Below are positions 1-5,009 of a DNA stretch of 5,009 nucleotides, piece by piece. The translations under genes were made by a program, and so were the position numbers. The notes under the pieces were generated by a model. The model worked only from the letters and a program-made list of their open reading frames with translations. It was not told the origin of the DNA and searched no databases. Origin of the DNA: an uncultured bacterium (GTDB taxonomy: Bacteria; Bacteroidota; Bacteroidia; Bacteroidales; Bacteroidaceae); the NCBI GenBank assembly GCA_945788485.1, contig CALZMB010000178.1:1-5009 (forward strand), in the 5' to 3' direction. Numbering within the stretch: the first letter of the stretch is position 1; every line of letters starts with the position of its first letter.

Positions 1-131
1 AGTCTGTCGCCAAGGACATCGTGCAGTGTCTTGGCTCTTGTAGAAAGAACGGTGTAAATGCCACCAACCTTGTTGCATACCTCCCAGCTTGATTCAAACA
101 AAAATTCCGGGAACAATCTTTTACAATCCAT
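1..131 (-). CDS. Glycogen synthase, GT3-like (N-terminal fragment, cut by left window edge)
   Basis: Only the first 43 codons are visible, from ATG at 131-129 to the window edge. The peptide begins MDCKRLFPEFLFESSWEVCN and continues KVGGIYTVLSTRAKTLHDVL. The combination of a Trp-Glu-Val-Cys-Asn-Lys-Val-Gly-Gly-Ile-Tyr-Thr-Val stretch followed by Ser/Thr-Arg-Ala-Lys is the hallmark N-terminus of the GT3-type (eukaryote-like) glycogen synthases found in Bacteroidetes. The KVGG segment is the glycine-rich loop near the nucleotide-sugar site. From family knowledge, the enzyme extends alpha-1,4-glucan chains from a nucleotide-glucose donor in the cytoplasm. The start is well placed: it directly precedes the conserved block and has a -7 promoter box 24 bases upstream. 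The nucleotide-binding C-terminal Rossmann half lies outside the window, so donor specificity and intactness cannot be judged. The glycogen/starch synthase assignment is strong even from this fragment. It is in its own transcription unit rather than in the pheT operon. Confidence 0.85.
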   Translation of the reverse strand, partial: MDCKRLFPEFLFESSWEVCNKVGGIYTVLSTRAKTLHDVLGDR

Positions 132-367
132 CTATAATAAATAATATATGCCTGCAAAGTTATCAAAAAAAACTAAATTTCTGTTATTTTAATATCTTTT
201 ATTTGTAATAATACCAAATTTATTGACAAATATCATCTTTGCTGCATTGATGTATGTATATTTCACACTATTGTCAGAAGTCATGGCGAATGTCGGGAAA
301 AAGCGAAAAAAAGACAAGAAAAAAGTAAAAAACGGACAGATTTTCCTTGGCGTGAGAGGGTGTGGTG
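132..367. other. AT-rich intergenic region between the EFR1-like gene and glycogen synthase
   Basis: These 236 bases separate two minus-strand genes. The part next to glycogen synthase (132-250) is AT-rich and holds the promoter. The part next to the EFR1-like stop (about 298-335) is a purine-rich run on the plus strand, so a transcript leaving the EFR1-like gene reads several U-rich tracts. I see no strong stem-loop before those tracts, so a classical intrinsic terminator cannot be claimed. No small gene is supported: the one in-frame peptide (284-189, 31 codons) resembles nothing I recognise and lies in promoter-like DNA. Confidence 0.5.
155..162 (-). promoter_or_regulatory. Bacteroidetes-type -7 box (TAACTTTG) for the glycogen synthase gene
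   Basis: Read on the minus strand, the bases are TAACTTTG, an exact match to the TAnnTTTG consensus used by the Bacteroidetes primary sigma factor. Transcription would start at about 146-149, giving a leader of roughly 15-18 bases before the ATG at 131. This is short but normal in this phylum. The surrounding DNA (132-250) is strikingly AT-rich compared with the genes. No TTTG -33 element is found at the usual distance upstream (about 181-187), so the promoter is only half canonical. A second match, TAAATTTG at 222-215, could be an alternative with a longer leader. Confidence 0.5.
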
Positions 368-1199
368 TCAGTCGTTGTTGCGGGCGTGGTTGTGTGTGAA
401 GTAGTATTGGCCTTTGTTTTTCGTGAACCTGCCGAAGTCGATGGCATGGCGCGGACAGTGGTGATAGCACGCCATGCAGGTGAGGCAGCTGCCAGTGTGG
501 AGCCATTCGGGGCGCGGCAGAGCTGCGGGCTGCGGGTCGGTCATGCGCATGTTGCCGACAGGGCAGTGCCTGACGCAAGTGCCGCATCCGGTGCATCTCG
601 CGGCATCAACCTTGAACCATTTGTCGTTTACGAGCCAGGCATGGAAGAGCGTGCCGAGGCAACGGCTGTAGAAGCGTGGCGCGGCTCCGCGATGGATGGG
701 CATACGCACGGCACGGCGGTCGATGAGGATGTCGGCGAAGCGCATGAGGGTTGTGCGGGCTTCCATCTTTTTCTCTGCCTCGCGCAGGTCGGTGTCAACA
801 TCCATGAAAGGGAGGCCGATGTATGATTCGGGCATGAGGAGCGAGCAGCAGGTGTCGGCGGCGAGGCCTTTGGCTGCAAGGGCATGCTCGAGCTGTTCGG
901 CATACTCGCCGCAGCTGTCGCCTGCCGTGAGGAGGAAATAGGTGTAGGTGCGGAGGAGGTGGCTGTCGTCAGAGACGGCGGCGTCTTTCGCGGCAGGGAC
1001 AATATGGAGCTTGTCGAGGAAGCGGCGGACGCCAGCCGTGAACGGGGAGGCAGAAGCCGATGCGCTCGCCGTCATGGAGTTTGAAGGTGGCGTCGCCGTT
1101 GAGGGCTTCGGGGATGGAGACGAGGCGTTCGTTGGTGGCGGCGGCAAGGGTCTTCGCTGCCCAATATGTGTTGCCGGTGCAAGAGAGATAGAAAATCAT
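368..1199 (-). pseudogene. EFR1-family flavodoxin/[4Fe-4S] ferredoxin protein, frame broken near 1022-1030
   Basis: Two overlapping reading frames together make one EFR1-type protein of about 277 codons. The first runs from ATG 1199-1197, begins MIFYLSCTGNTYWAAKTLAA and reaches ERIGFCLPVHGWRPP. It is a flavodoxin-like half with the S-x-T-G-N-T phosphate-binding loop at residues 6-11. The second frame takes over at RFLDKLHI (1024 downward) and ends at 368. It carries two ferredoxin motifs of the form C-x2-C-x2-C-x3-C-P, at 595-560 (CTGCGTCVRHCP) and 487-452 (CLTCMACYHHCP), so it should bind two [4Fe-4S] clusters. The family is a predicted cytoplasmic electron carrier or flavin oxidoreductase with no settled substrate. 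The frames differ by one base and switch within 1022-1030. The conserved WxPP to FLxKL spacing looks about 14 bases short. Both sides are otherwise well preserved, which suggests a recent mutation or a sequence error. If the second frame were translated alone it would lack the flavin loop. Confidence 0.8.
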
Positions 1200-1217
1200 C
1201 GCTATGGGGGTTGGAGG

Positions 1218-1338
1218 CCGCGGGGCGGAACCGCGGGGACAGTGGCTGTGAAAGAGGGAGAGGCGGCGGGCGGATGCCCGATAGACAGGGGCTTTCACCC
1301 GGCAAAACCGCGGGGAACAGTGGCAATGCGCGGGGAAC
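1218..1338. repeat. GC-rich short repeats in the spacer upstream of the EFR1-like gene
   Basis: The word CCGCGGGG occurs at 1218-1225, 1231-1238 and 1308-1315, with a related GCGCGGGGAACGG at 1328-1340. The longest pair is AACCGCGGGGACAGTGG (1229-1245) and AACCGCGGGGAACAGTGG (1306-1323), identical except for one inserted A. The first two words also form a six-base inverted repeat (CCGCGG at 1218-1223 and 1231-1236). A separate perfect five-base stem with a four-base loop lies at 1267-1280 (CGGGC-GGAT-GCCCG). No U-tract follows in either direction, so none is a canonical terminator. The spacer (1200-1351) contains no supported gene and no TAnnTTTG promoter box. The role of the repeats is unknown. 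Confidence 0.55.
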
Positions 1339-1351
1339 GGGGCGGGAGGTG

Positions 1352-1762
1352 TTATTTGGGTCTGGCGTAGTCTTTGGGGCGATAGACAACGTGGATGAGG
1401 ATTTGAGAGGGGTTCTTCTGCGAACGGCAGACGTACTCGAAATTGAAGCCCGCCTCTTTGTATGGCTTCATCGACGTGTTGCCGCGTATGGACTCAAGAA
1501 GCTCGGTCTTTATCTCAGGCGCATGTTCGGCAAGGGCTTCGGCGTCGTCTATCACTCCGGTGAAGGTGAGATAGTATTTCTGCGTGCGTGTTGCAGGGTC
1601 GAAGACGAGGCTGTCGGTGATGACGCTGTGGTCTGGCGGCGTCGGGCAGTATTTCTCGGTGTATTCCCGTGCCTCGCGCTGCGCCCTCTCTTCAAGGCTC
1701 TCGTAGCATGACGAGAGTGAGGCGAGCAGGCAAGCGGCGATGATGGTGTTGAGGGTTTTCAT
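1352..1762 (-). CDS. Small predicted lipoprotein of unknown function (136 aa)
   Basis: I do not recognise a named family. The protein begins MKTLNTIIAACLLASLSSC, a short signal peptide with Lys2, a hydrophobic core and a lipobox L-S-S-C with the candidate lipidated Cys at residue 19. It should therefore be exported and anchored to a membrane, probably facing the periplasm or the outer surface. The ATG at 1762-1760 was chosen because it places this signal correctly. An in-frame ATG at 1789 would add nine residues (MAISLNTSY) before it. After the Cys comes a charged helical stretch (ESLEERAQREAREYTEKYC), then a mixed beta-rich region with TQKYYLTFTGVIDD and a C-terminal FEYVCRSQKNPSQILIHVVY segment ending near KDYARPK. 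There are no transmembrane helices beyond the signal. It follows the TSCPD gene by 39 bases on the same strand, so co-transcription is likely, but no functional link is evident. It ends with TAA at 1354-1352. Confidence 0.75.
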   Translation of the reverse strand: MKTLNTIIAACLLASLSSCYESLEERAQREAREYTEKYCPTPPDHSVITDSLVFDPATRTQKYYLTFTGVIDDAEALAEHAPEIKTELLESIRGNTSMKPYKEAGFNFEYVCRSQKNPSQILIHVVYRPKDYARPK

Positions 1763-1801
1763 ATATGACGTGTTGAGACTGATTGCCATTGATGGTTGTG
1801 G

Positions 1802-2056
1802 TCAGATGTGGCTGAGAGCTTCGCGCAGCGCCTGGGCGAGCTGGTCGGGGCAGCTGGTGGGCTTATATCCGCAGCGTATGCCCGCAAGGCGGTTGGCAGC
1901 CTCTTCGGCATCCATGCCTTTGACGAGTTTCGCAATGCCTTTTGTGTTGCCGTCGCATCCGCCGATGAACTCGACGTTTGTCACTTTCCTGTCGTCGCCG
2001 ATTTCGAGGTTTATGAGGCGCGAGCAGGTTCCGTGGGTTGTGTATGTCAGTTTCAT
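1802..2056 (-). CDS. TSCPD-domain protein (TIGR03905-like), stand-alone, 84 aa
   Basis: The whole protein is one small domain. It begins MKLTYTTHGTCSRLINLEI and contains FIGGCDGNTKGIAKLVKGM and GIRCGYKPTSCPDQLAQAL, the motif that gives the TSCPD domain its name. Four cysteines sit at residues 11, 34, 62 and 69 in family positions, consistent with metal binding or thiol chemistry. The domain is related to the C-terminal part of vitamin-B12-dependent (class II) ribonucleotide reductases. From family knowledge, the stand-alone version occurs in many Bacteroidales and Clostridia, and I know of no established function for it. The length of 84 residues is normal for the family, and the start at 2056-2054 leaves no room for a longer conserved N-terminus. 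It is cytoplasmic, with no signal or membrane segment. It lies 153 bases after the yebC-like gene and 39 bases before the lipoprotein gene, all on one strand. No clear Shine-Dalgarno is seen, as usual in Bacteroidetes. It ends with TGA at 1804-1802. Confidence 0.88.
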   Translation of the reverse strand: MKLTYTTHGTCSRLINLEIGDDRKVTNVEFIGGCDGNTKGIAKLVKGMDAEEAANRLAGIRCGYKPTSCPDQLAQALREALSHI

Positions 2057-2100
2057 TCTGTATGTATTGGGGTTGTTGTTCTCGCTGAGAAAAGACGGGG

Positions 2101-2159
2101 CTGACGGCCTGGCGTGGCGTATGCGGCTCTGTCTGTGATGCCTCCATATCCACCGTCAG
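2101..2159. repeat. Perfect 7-bp inverted repeat in the yebC-TSCPD spacer
   Basis: CTGACGG at 2101-2107 is mirrored by CCGTCAG at 2153-2159, enclosing 45 bases. In the minus-strand transcript this could pair into a long-loop hairpin between the yebC-like stop and the TSCPD start. The 153-base spacer has no supported ORF and no TAnnTTTG promoter box, so the element could be a leader or processing structure. It could equally be chance, since seven base pairs over this span is weak. Confidence 0.25.
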
Positions 2160-2180
2160 TCCGCCAGCCCATATTTGTTG

Positions 2181-2204
2181 TCTGGAGGGTATTTCCCTTT
2201 CAGA
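2181..2204 (-). other. Imperfect stem-loop just downstream of the yebC-like stop
   Basis: Reading in the direction of transcription, TCTG (2204-2201) pairs with CAGA (2184-2181). AGGG (2198-2195) pairs with CCCT (2189-2186) around the loop AAATA, with a small internal bulge between the two stems. It begins five bases after the stop codon at 2210. It lacks the following U-run of an intrinsic terminator (the next bases are CAACAAATATGG), so it may be a weak or partial terminator, or a 3'-end-stabilising hairpin. Confidence 0.3.
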
Positions 2205-2209
2205 GAGAA

Positions 2210-2941
2210 TTATTTCATGTTTGTATAGACGTTCTGCACGTCGTCGAACTCTTCGAGTCGCTCAACCATCTTCTCTATGACGGCACGCTGTTCGTCGTCC
2301 ACCTCTTTGAAGTCGTTAGGGATGTATGTGAACTCACCGCCGACATTCTCGAATCCCTGCTCCTCAAGATAGTTCTGTATCTGTGCATAAGATTTGGGGT
2401 CGCCGTAGATGGTGATTGTCGTCTCGTCCTTGTCTTCGTCGTATTCCTCGTCAAACTCGTCGTCAACGTTGTAGTCGATGAGTTCGAGGATGAGTTCTTC
2501 CATATCGACATCGTCTTTCTTCTTGAAAGTGAAGACGCATTTGTGGTCGAAGAGGAAGCTGAGCGAGCCTGTCGTGCCGAGGTTGCCTGAGAACTTGTTG
2601 AACACTGAGCGCACGTCGGCGACGGTGCGTGTGGTGTTGTCGGTCAGTGTATCGACGAAGACGGCGATGCCGTGCGGGCCGTATCCCTCGTAGGTCACTG
2701 CCTTGTATTCGCTCTGGTCTTTGCCCATAGCGTTCTTTATGGCGCGCTCGATGTTGTCTTTCGGCATGTTCTCGCGTTTGCAGACAGCTATGATAGAACG
2801 GAGAGTCGGGTTGTTCTCCGGCTCCGGTCCGCCTGCTTTCACAGCGATGGCGATTTGTTTACCGAGACGTGTGAATGTCTTTGCCATGTGGCCCCAACGT
2901 TTCATTTTGGCGGCCTTGCGATATTCGAATGCTCTTCCCAT
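2210..2941 (-). CDS. yebC: YebC/PmpR (TACO1) family regulator
   Basis: This is a full-length 243-residue member of the YebC/PmpR/TACO1 family. It opens MGRAFEYRKAAKMKRWGHMA, the Bacteroidetes form of the usual GHSKWANIKHRK start, followed by FTRLGKQIAIAVKAGGPEPENN (residues 23-44), ENMPKDNIERAI (57-68), YEGYGPHGIAVFVDTLTDN (84-102), RTVADVRSVFNKFSGNLG (105-122) and FLFDHKCVF (129-137). These cover all three domains of the family. Family knowledge gives two roles: DNA-binding transcription regulation for PmpR-type proteins, and relief of ribosome stalling (notably at proline-rich codon runs) for YebC/TACO1 proteins. The sequence does not decide between them. Residues 156-173 are unusually acidic (12 of 18 Asp or Glu) and look slightly longer than the linker I recall from relatives. 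The gene starts four bases after the pheT stop, so it is surely in the pheT transcript. That context fits a translation-related role. No consensus Shine-Dalgarno lies at normal spacing. The nearest AGGAG is 18 bases from the ATG, inside pheT. Confidence 0.95.
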   Translation of the reverse strand: MGRAFEYRKAAKMKRWGHMAKTFTRLGKQIAIAVKAGGPEPENNPTLRSIIAVCKRENMPKDNIERAIKNAMGKDQSEYKAVTYEGYGPHGIAVFVDTLTDNTTRTVADVRSVFNKFSGNLGTTGSLSFLFDHKCVFTFKKKDDVDMEELILELIDYNVDDEFDEEYDEDKDETTITIYGDPKSYAQIQNYLEEQGFENVGGEFTYIPNDFKEVDDEQRAVIEKMVERLEEFDDVQNVYTNMK

Positions 2942-2965
2942 AGGATTATCGGAGTTCTGCTCCTA
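2941..2965 (-). other. Inverted repeat across the pheT-yebC junction
   Basis: On the transcript, TAGGA (2965-2961) can pair with TCCTA (2945-2941), and alternatively GGAG (2964-2961) with CTCC (2955-2952) around CAGAA. The second pairing would hide the only AGGAG upstream of the yebC-like start. The outer pairing includes the first base of its ATG. The stems are only four to five pairs, so translational coupling through this structure is a speculation, not a result. Confidence 0.25.
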
Positions 2966-5009
2966 ATTGTTTTTTTATGTTTGTTATTAATTTGTTCATC
3001 ACGGCGTCGATGGCCTTGTCGTTGAGTGTCTTGGTGTCGTCCTGGAGGATGAAGTTGACGGCATATGACTTCTTGCCATCTGGCAGGTTCTTGCCTTCAT
3101 AGACATCGAAGAGCTCAACGCGTTTGAGAAGTTTCTTCTCTGTGTTGTATGCGATGCGTTCAATCTCAGCGAACTCCACGCTCGCGTCGAGCAGGAGCGA
3201 GAGGTCGCGGCTCACGGCGGGGAACTTGCTGATTTCCTGATAGTGTACGCTGTGTTTGCGGACGGCTTTGCAGAGCTGTGTCCAGTTGATTTGGGCGTAG
3301 AAGACCTGGTTCTGTATTCCGAACGCCTTCTGTATCTTAGGGCTTACGATGCCCATCTCGCATATTGTCTTTCCGCCGCGTGTCATGACTTTCAGCGCTG
3401 CGGCGAAGATGTCTGACTGCGAATGTTCGGTGACTGTCATCTGGGGCAGGAGGCCGACGCGTGTGAAGATGTTCGCGACGTGTGCGCGGAGCTCGGCGAA
3501 CTGTGTCTTCTCGTCGGGATGCGCCCATGAGCCTTCGATGCGGTTGCCGGTCATCCAGAGTCCGAGCCATGTCTCTTCGTTGTATGCCTTCATCGGCTCG
3601 TCGTCGGTGTGCCGCTCGGCGTTGTACGCGTAGCAGTTGCCCACCTCGAAGAAGCGGAGGTTAGGCATACGGCGGTTGGCGTTGCGTACGATGGACTCAA
3701 GACCGCCGAAGAGCAATGTGCCGCGCATGACATTCAGGTCTGACGACAGGGGGTTCATGATGCCTACGAGCTGCGCGGCGGGATAAGCGGCGAGGTCGGC
3801 GTAGTATGCGCCTTTGGTGAGCGAGTTGCAGAGAATCTCGCGGAAGCCTGCGCCGACGAGCTGTTCAGCGACAAGGTTCTCCATCTTGTGCTTGCGGTCT
3901 TCGTCGCCTTTGATGACGAGCGACGACTTGAGCTGTGTCGGAATCTCGACGTTGTTATATCCGTAGATGCGGAGGATGTCTTCTACGACATCGCACGGAC
4001 GCTGCACATCGACGCGGTAGGCGGGCACGGTGAGCTGGAGGCCCTCGGGCGTCTCGCTGTCGATGGTCATCTCAAGCGAGGTGACGATGGATTTTATCGT
4101 CTCGTGTCCTATCTCCTTGCCGATGAGGCTGTTGACGTAATCGTACTTCAGCTCTACCTTTGAGGGGAGCACGGGCGAGGGGTACTCGTCGCGTATCTGC
4201 ATCGAGATTTTCCCGCCGGCGAGCTGCCGGCATAGTATAGCCGCCTGCTTGAGGGCGTAGATTGTGCCTTCGGGGTCGATGCCGCGCTCGAAGCGGAACG
4301 AGGCGTCGGTGGAGAGGCCGTGGCGGCGTGCTGACTTCCTGATCCATGTGGGATGGAAGTATGCGGATTCGAGCACCACGTTCTTCGTCGTGGCGTATGT
4401 GCCGGAGCCTTTTCCGCCGAAGACGCCTGCGATGCACATCGGCTCTTCGGTGTTGCAGATGGCGAGGTCGTGAGCGCCGAGAGTGTGCTCTTCGCCGTCG
4501 AGGGTCACGAATTTCTTGCCCTCGTTGTTGTCTTTCACGATGATGTGACGGCCTGTCACCATGTCTGCGTCGAAGCAGTGGAGGGGCTGGCCGTATGCCA
4601 TCATGATATAGTTTGTGATGTCAACGATGTTGTTGATGGGCCGGAGGCCGATGATGCTGAGTTTGTTCTTCAGCCATTCGGGAGACTCTTTCACCTCAAC
4701 GCCAGTGAGCGAGACGCAGGCATAGCGTCTGCACGCCTCGGCGTTCTCTATCGTCACATCGACGGGCAGCGCGTTGTCGTCAACGGTGAAGGCGGAGCAG
4801 TCGGGGCGATGGAGTGTTGAGGGGTGTCCGTTGCTGACGAGCCATGCGTTGAGGTCGCGCGCCACGCCATAGTGCGAGAGAGCGTCGGCGCGGTTGGCTG
4901 TGATATCTACCTCGATGAGCCAGTCGCTCTCAAGGTTGTAGTATTCTGCCGCCGGCTGTCCGACGGGCGCGTCTTCCGGCAGCACGATGATGCCGTCGTG
5001 GCTTGTGCC
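2946..5009 (-). CDS. pheT: Phenylalanyl-tRNA synthetase beta subunit (5' end cut by right window edge)
   Basis: The frame is open from the right edge through 687 codons to TAA at 2948-2946. It begins mid-protein with GTSHDGIIVLPEDAPVG, the end of the EMAP-like tRNA-binding domain. A full family protein is about 800-820 residues, so roughly 120-135 N-terminal residues lie outside. The GTG at 4985 is an internal Val, not the start. Visible landmarks are ITANRADALSHYGVARDL (visible residues 36-53, start of core), ESPEW and GLRPINNIVDITN (108-133, the B3/B4 editing region), RRHGLSTDASFRFERGIDP (228-246), a B5 region around 285-360, FFEVGNCYAY in the catalytic-like core, and a C-terminal FDX-ACB anticodon-binding domain starting near KFPAVSRDLSLLLD (last 90 or so residues). 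The beta subunit joins PheS as an alpha2beta2 enzyme that charges tRNA-Phe in the cytoplasm and edits mischarged tyrosine. All domains in view look intact. pheS is not visible. The yebC-like gene follows after four bases. Confidence 0.97.
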   Translation of the reverse strand, partial: GTSHDGIIVLPEDAPVGQPAAEYYNLESDWLIEVDITANRADALSHYGVARDLNAWLVSNGHPSTLHRPDCSAFTVDDNALPVDVTIENAEACRRYACVSLTGVEVKESPEWLKNKLSIIGLRPINNIVDITNYIMMAYGQPLHCFDADMVTGRHIIVKDNNEGKKFVTLDGEEHTLGAHDLAICNTEEPMCIAGVFGGKGSGTYATTKNVVLESAYFHPTWIRKSARRHGLSTDASFRFERGIDPEGTIYALKQAAILCRQLAGGKISMQIRDEYPSPVLPSKVELKYDYVNSLIGKEIGHETIKSIVTSLEMTIDSETPEGLQLTVPAYRVDVQRPCDVVEDILRIYGYNNVEIPTQLKSSLVIKGDEDRKHKMENLVAEQLVGAGFREILCNSLTKGAYYADLAAYPAAQLVGIMNPLSSDLNVMRGTLLFGGLESIVRNANRRMPNLRFFEVGNCYAYNAERHTDDEPMKAYNEETWLGLWMTGNRIEGSWAHPDEKTQFAELRAHVANIFTRVGLLPQMTVTEHSQSDIFAAALKVMTRGGKTICEMGIVSPKIQKAFGIQNQVFYAQINWTQLCKAVRKHSVHYQEISKFPAVSRDLSLLLDASVEFAEIERIAYNTEKKLLKRVELFDVYEGKNLPDGKKSYAVNFILQDDTKTLNDKAIDAVMNKLITNIKKQLGAELR

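Noticed and set aside
189..284. Possible 31-codon minus-strand gene (MTSDNSVKY start) in the AT-rich spacer
   Set aside because: There is no recognisable motif and no promoter box upstream of it, and it lies in the region expected to be promoter and leader.
298..345. Intrinsic terminator after the EFR1-like gene
   Set aside because: U-rich tracts are present on the transcript, but only a three-pair stem (GGA/TCC) can be drawn before them, too weak to call.
362..826. Open plus-strand frame (154 codons) opposite the EFR1-like gene
   Set aside because: It is antisense to the conserved ferredoxin-motif coding strand, its translation resembles no protein, and such frames are common in GC-rich coding DNA.
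1015..1040. Programmed ribosomal frameshift as the explanation for the EFR1 frame change
   Set aside because: There is no slippery run or downstream pseudoknot-like signal at the junction, and the family spacing is short by about 14 bases, which a frameshift would not restore. A deletion or sequence error fits better.
1166..1711. Open plus-strand frame (181 codons) across the lipoprotein gene and spacer
   Set aside because: It overlaps a well-supported minus-strand lipoprotein with a clear signal peptide, and its own product is a low-complexity Gly/Arg-rich sequence with no motif.
4353..4820. Open plus-strand frame (155 codons) inside pheT
   Set aside because: It lies wholly within the strongly conserved pheT coding sequence on the other strand and is a shadow frame.
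4983..4985. GTG at 4985 as the pheT start
   Set aside because: The conserved GTSHDGII sequence continues in frame upstream to the window edge, so this is an internal valine.

Overview
The window looks like ordinary chromosome from a Bacteroidales bacterium with fairly GC-rich coding sequence. A Muribaculaceae- or Prevotella-like genome would fit, but the sequence alone does not settle the family. Three things point this way. The YebC protein starts with the MGRAFEYRK variant typical of Bacteroidetes. The left-edge gene begins like the Bacteroidetes GT3-type glycogen synthase. That gene also has a TAnnTTTG -7 promoter box, which is the Bacteroidetes sigma-ABfr type.

All six recognisable genes lie on the minus strand, so transcription runs from right to left. 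From 5009 down to 2946 is most of pheT (phenylalanyl-tRNA synthetase beta subunit), cut by the right edge. Four bases later comes a YebC/PmpR-family gene (2941-2210), almost certainly co-transcribed with pheT. A 153-base spacer with weak inverted repeats leads to a small stand-alone TSCPD-domain protein (2056-1802). After 39 bases comes a short predicted lipoprotein of unknown function (1762-1352). A 152-base GC-rich spacer with repeated CCGCGGGG-type words precedes an EFR1-like flavodoxin plus 2x[4Fe-4S] protein (1199-368). Its reading frame is broken near 1022-1030. An AT-rich 236-base spacer then carries the promoter and start of the glycogen synthase gene (131-1), cut by the left edge.

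Functionally this is housekeeping DNA: charging of tRNA-Phe, a translation or transcription factor coupled to it, storage-polysaccharide synthesis, and small accessory genes between them. No mobile element, CRISPR array, tRNA, rRNA or toxin-antitoxin system is visible, and I see no convincing new multi-gene system. The best follow-up is the EFR1 frame break. The sequence suggests a roughly 14-base deletion between short direct repeats, though an assembly error is possible. The repeat-rich spacer just upstream of that gene is a secondary lead.
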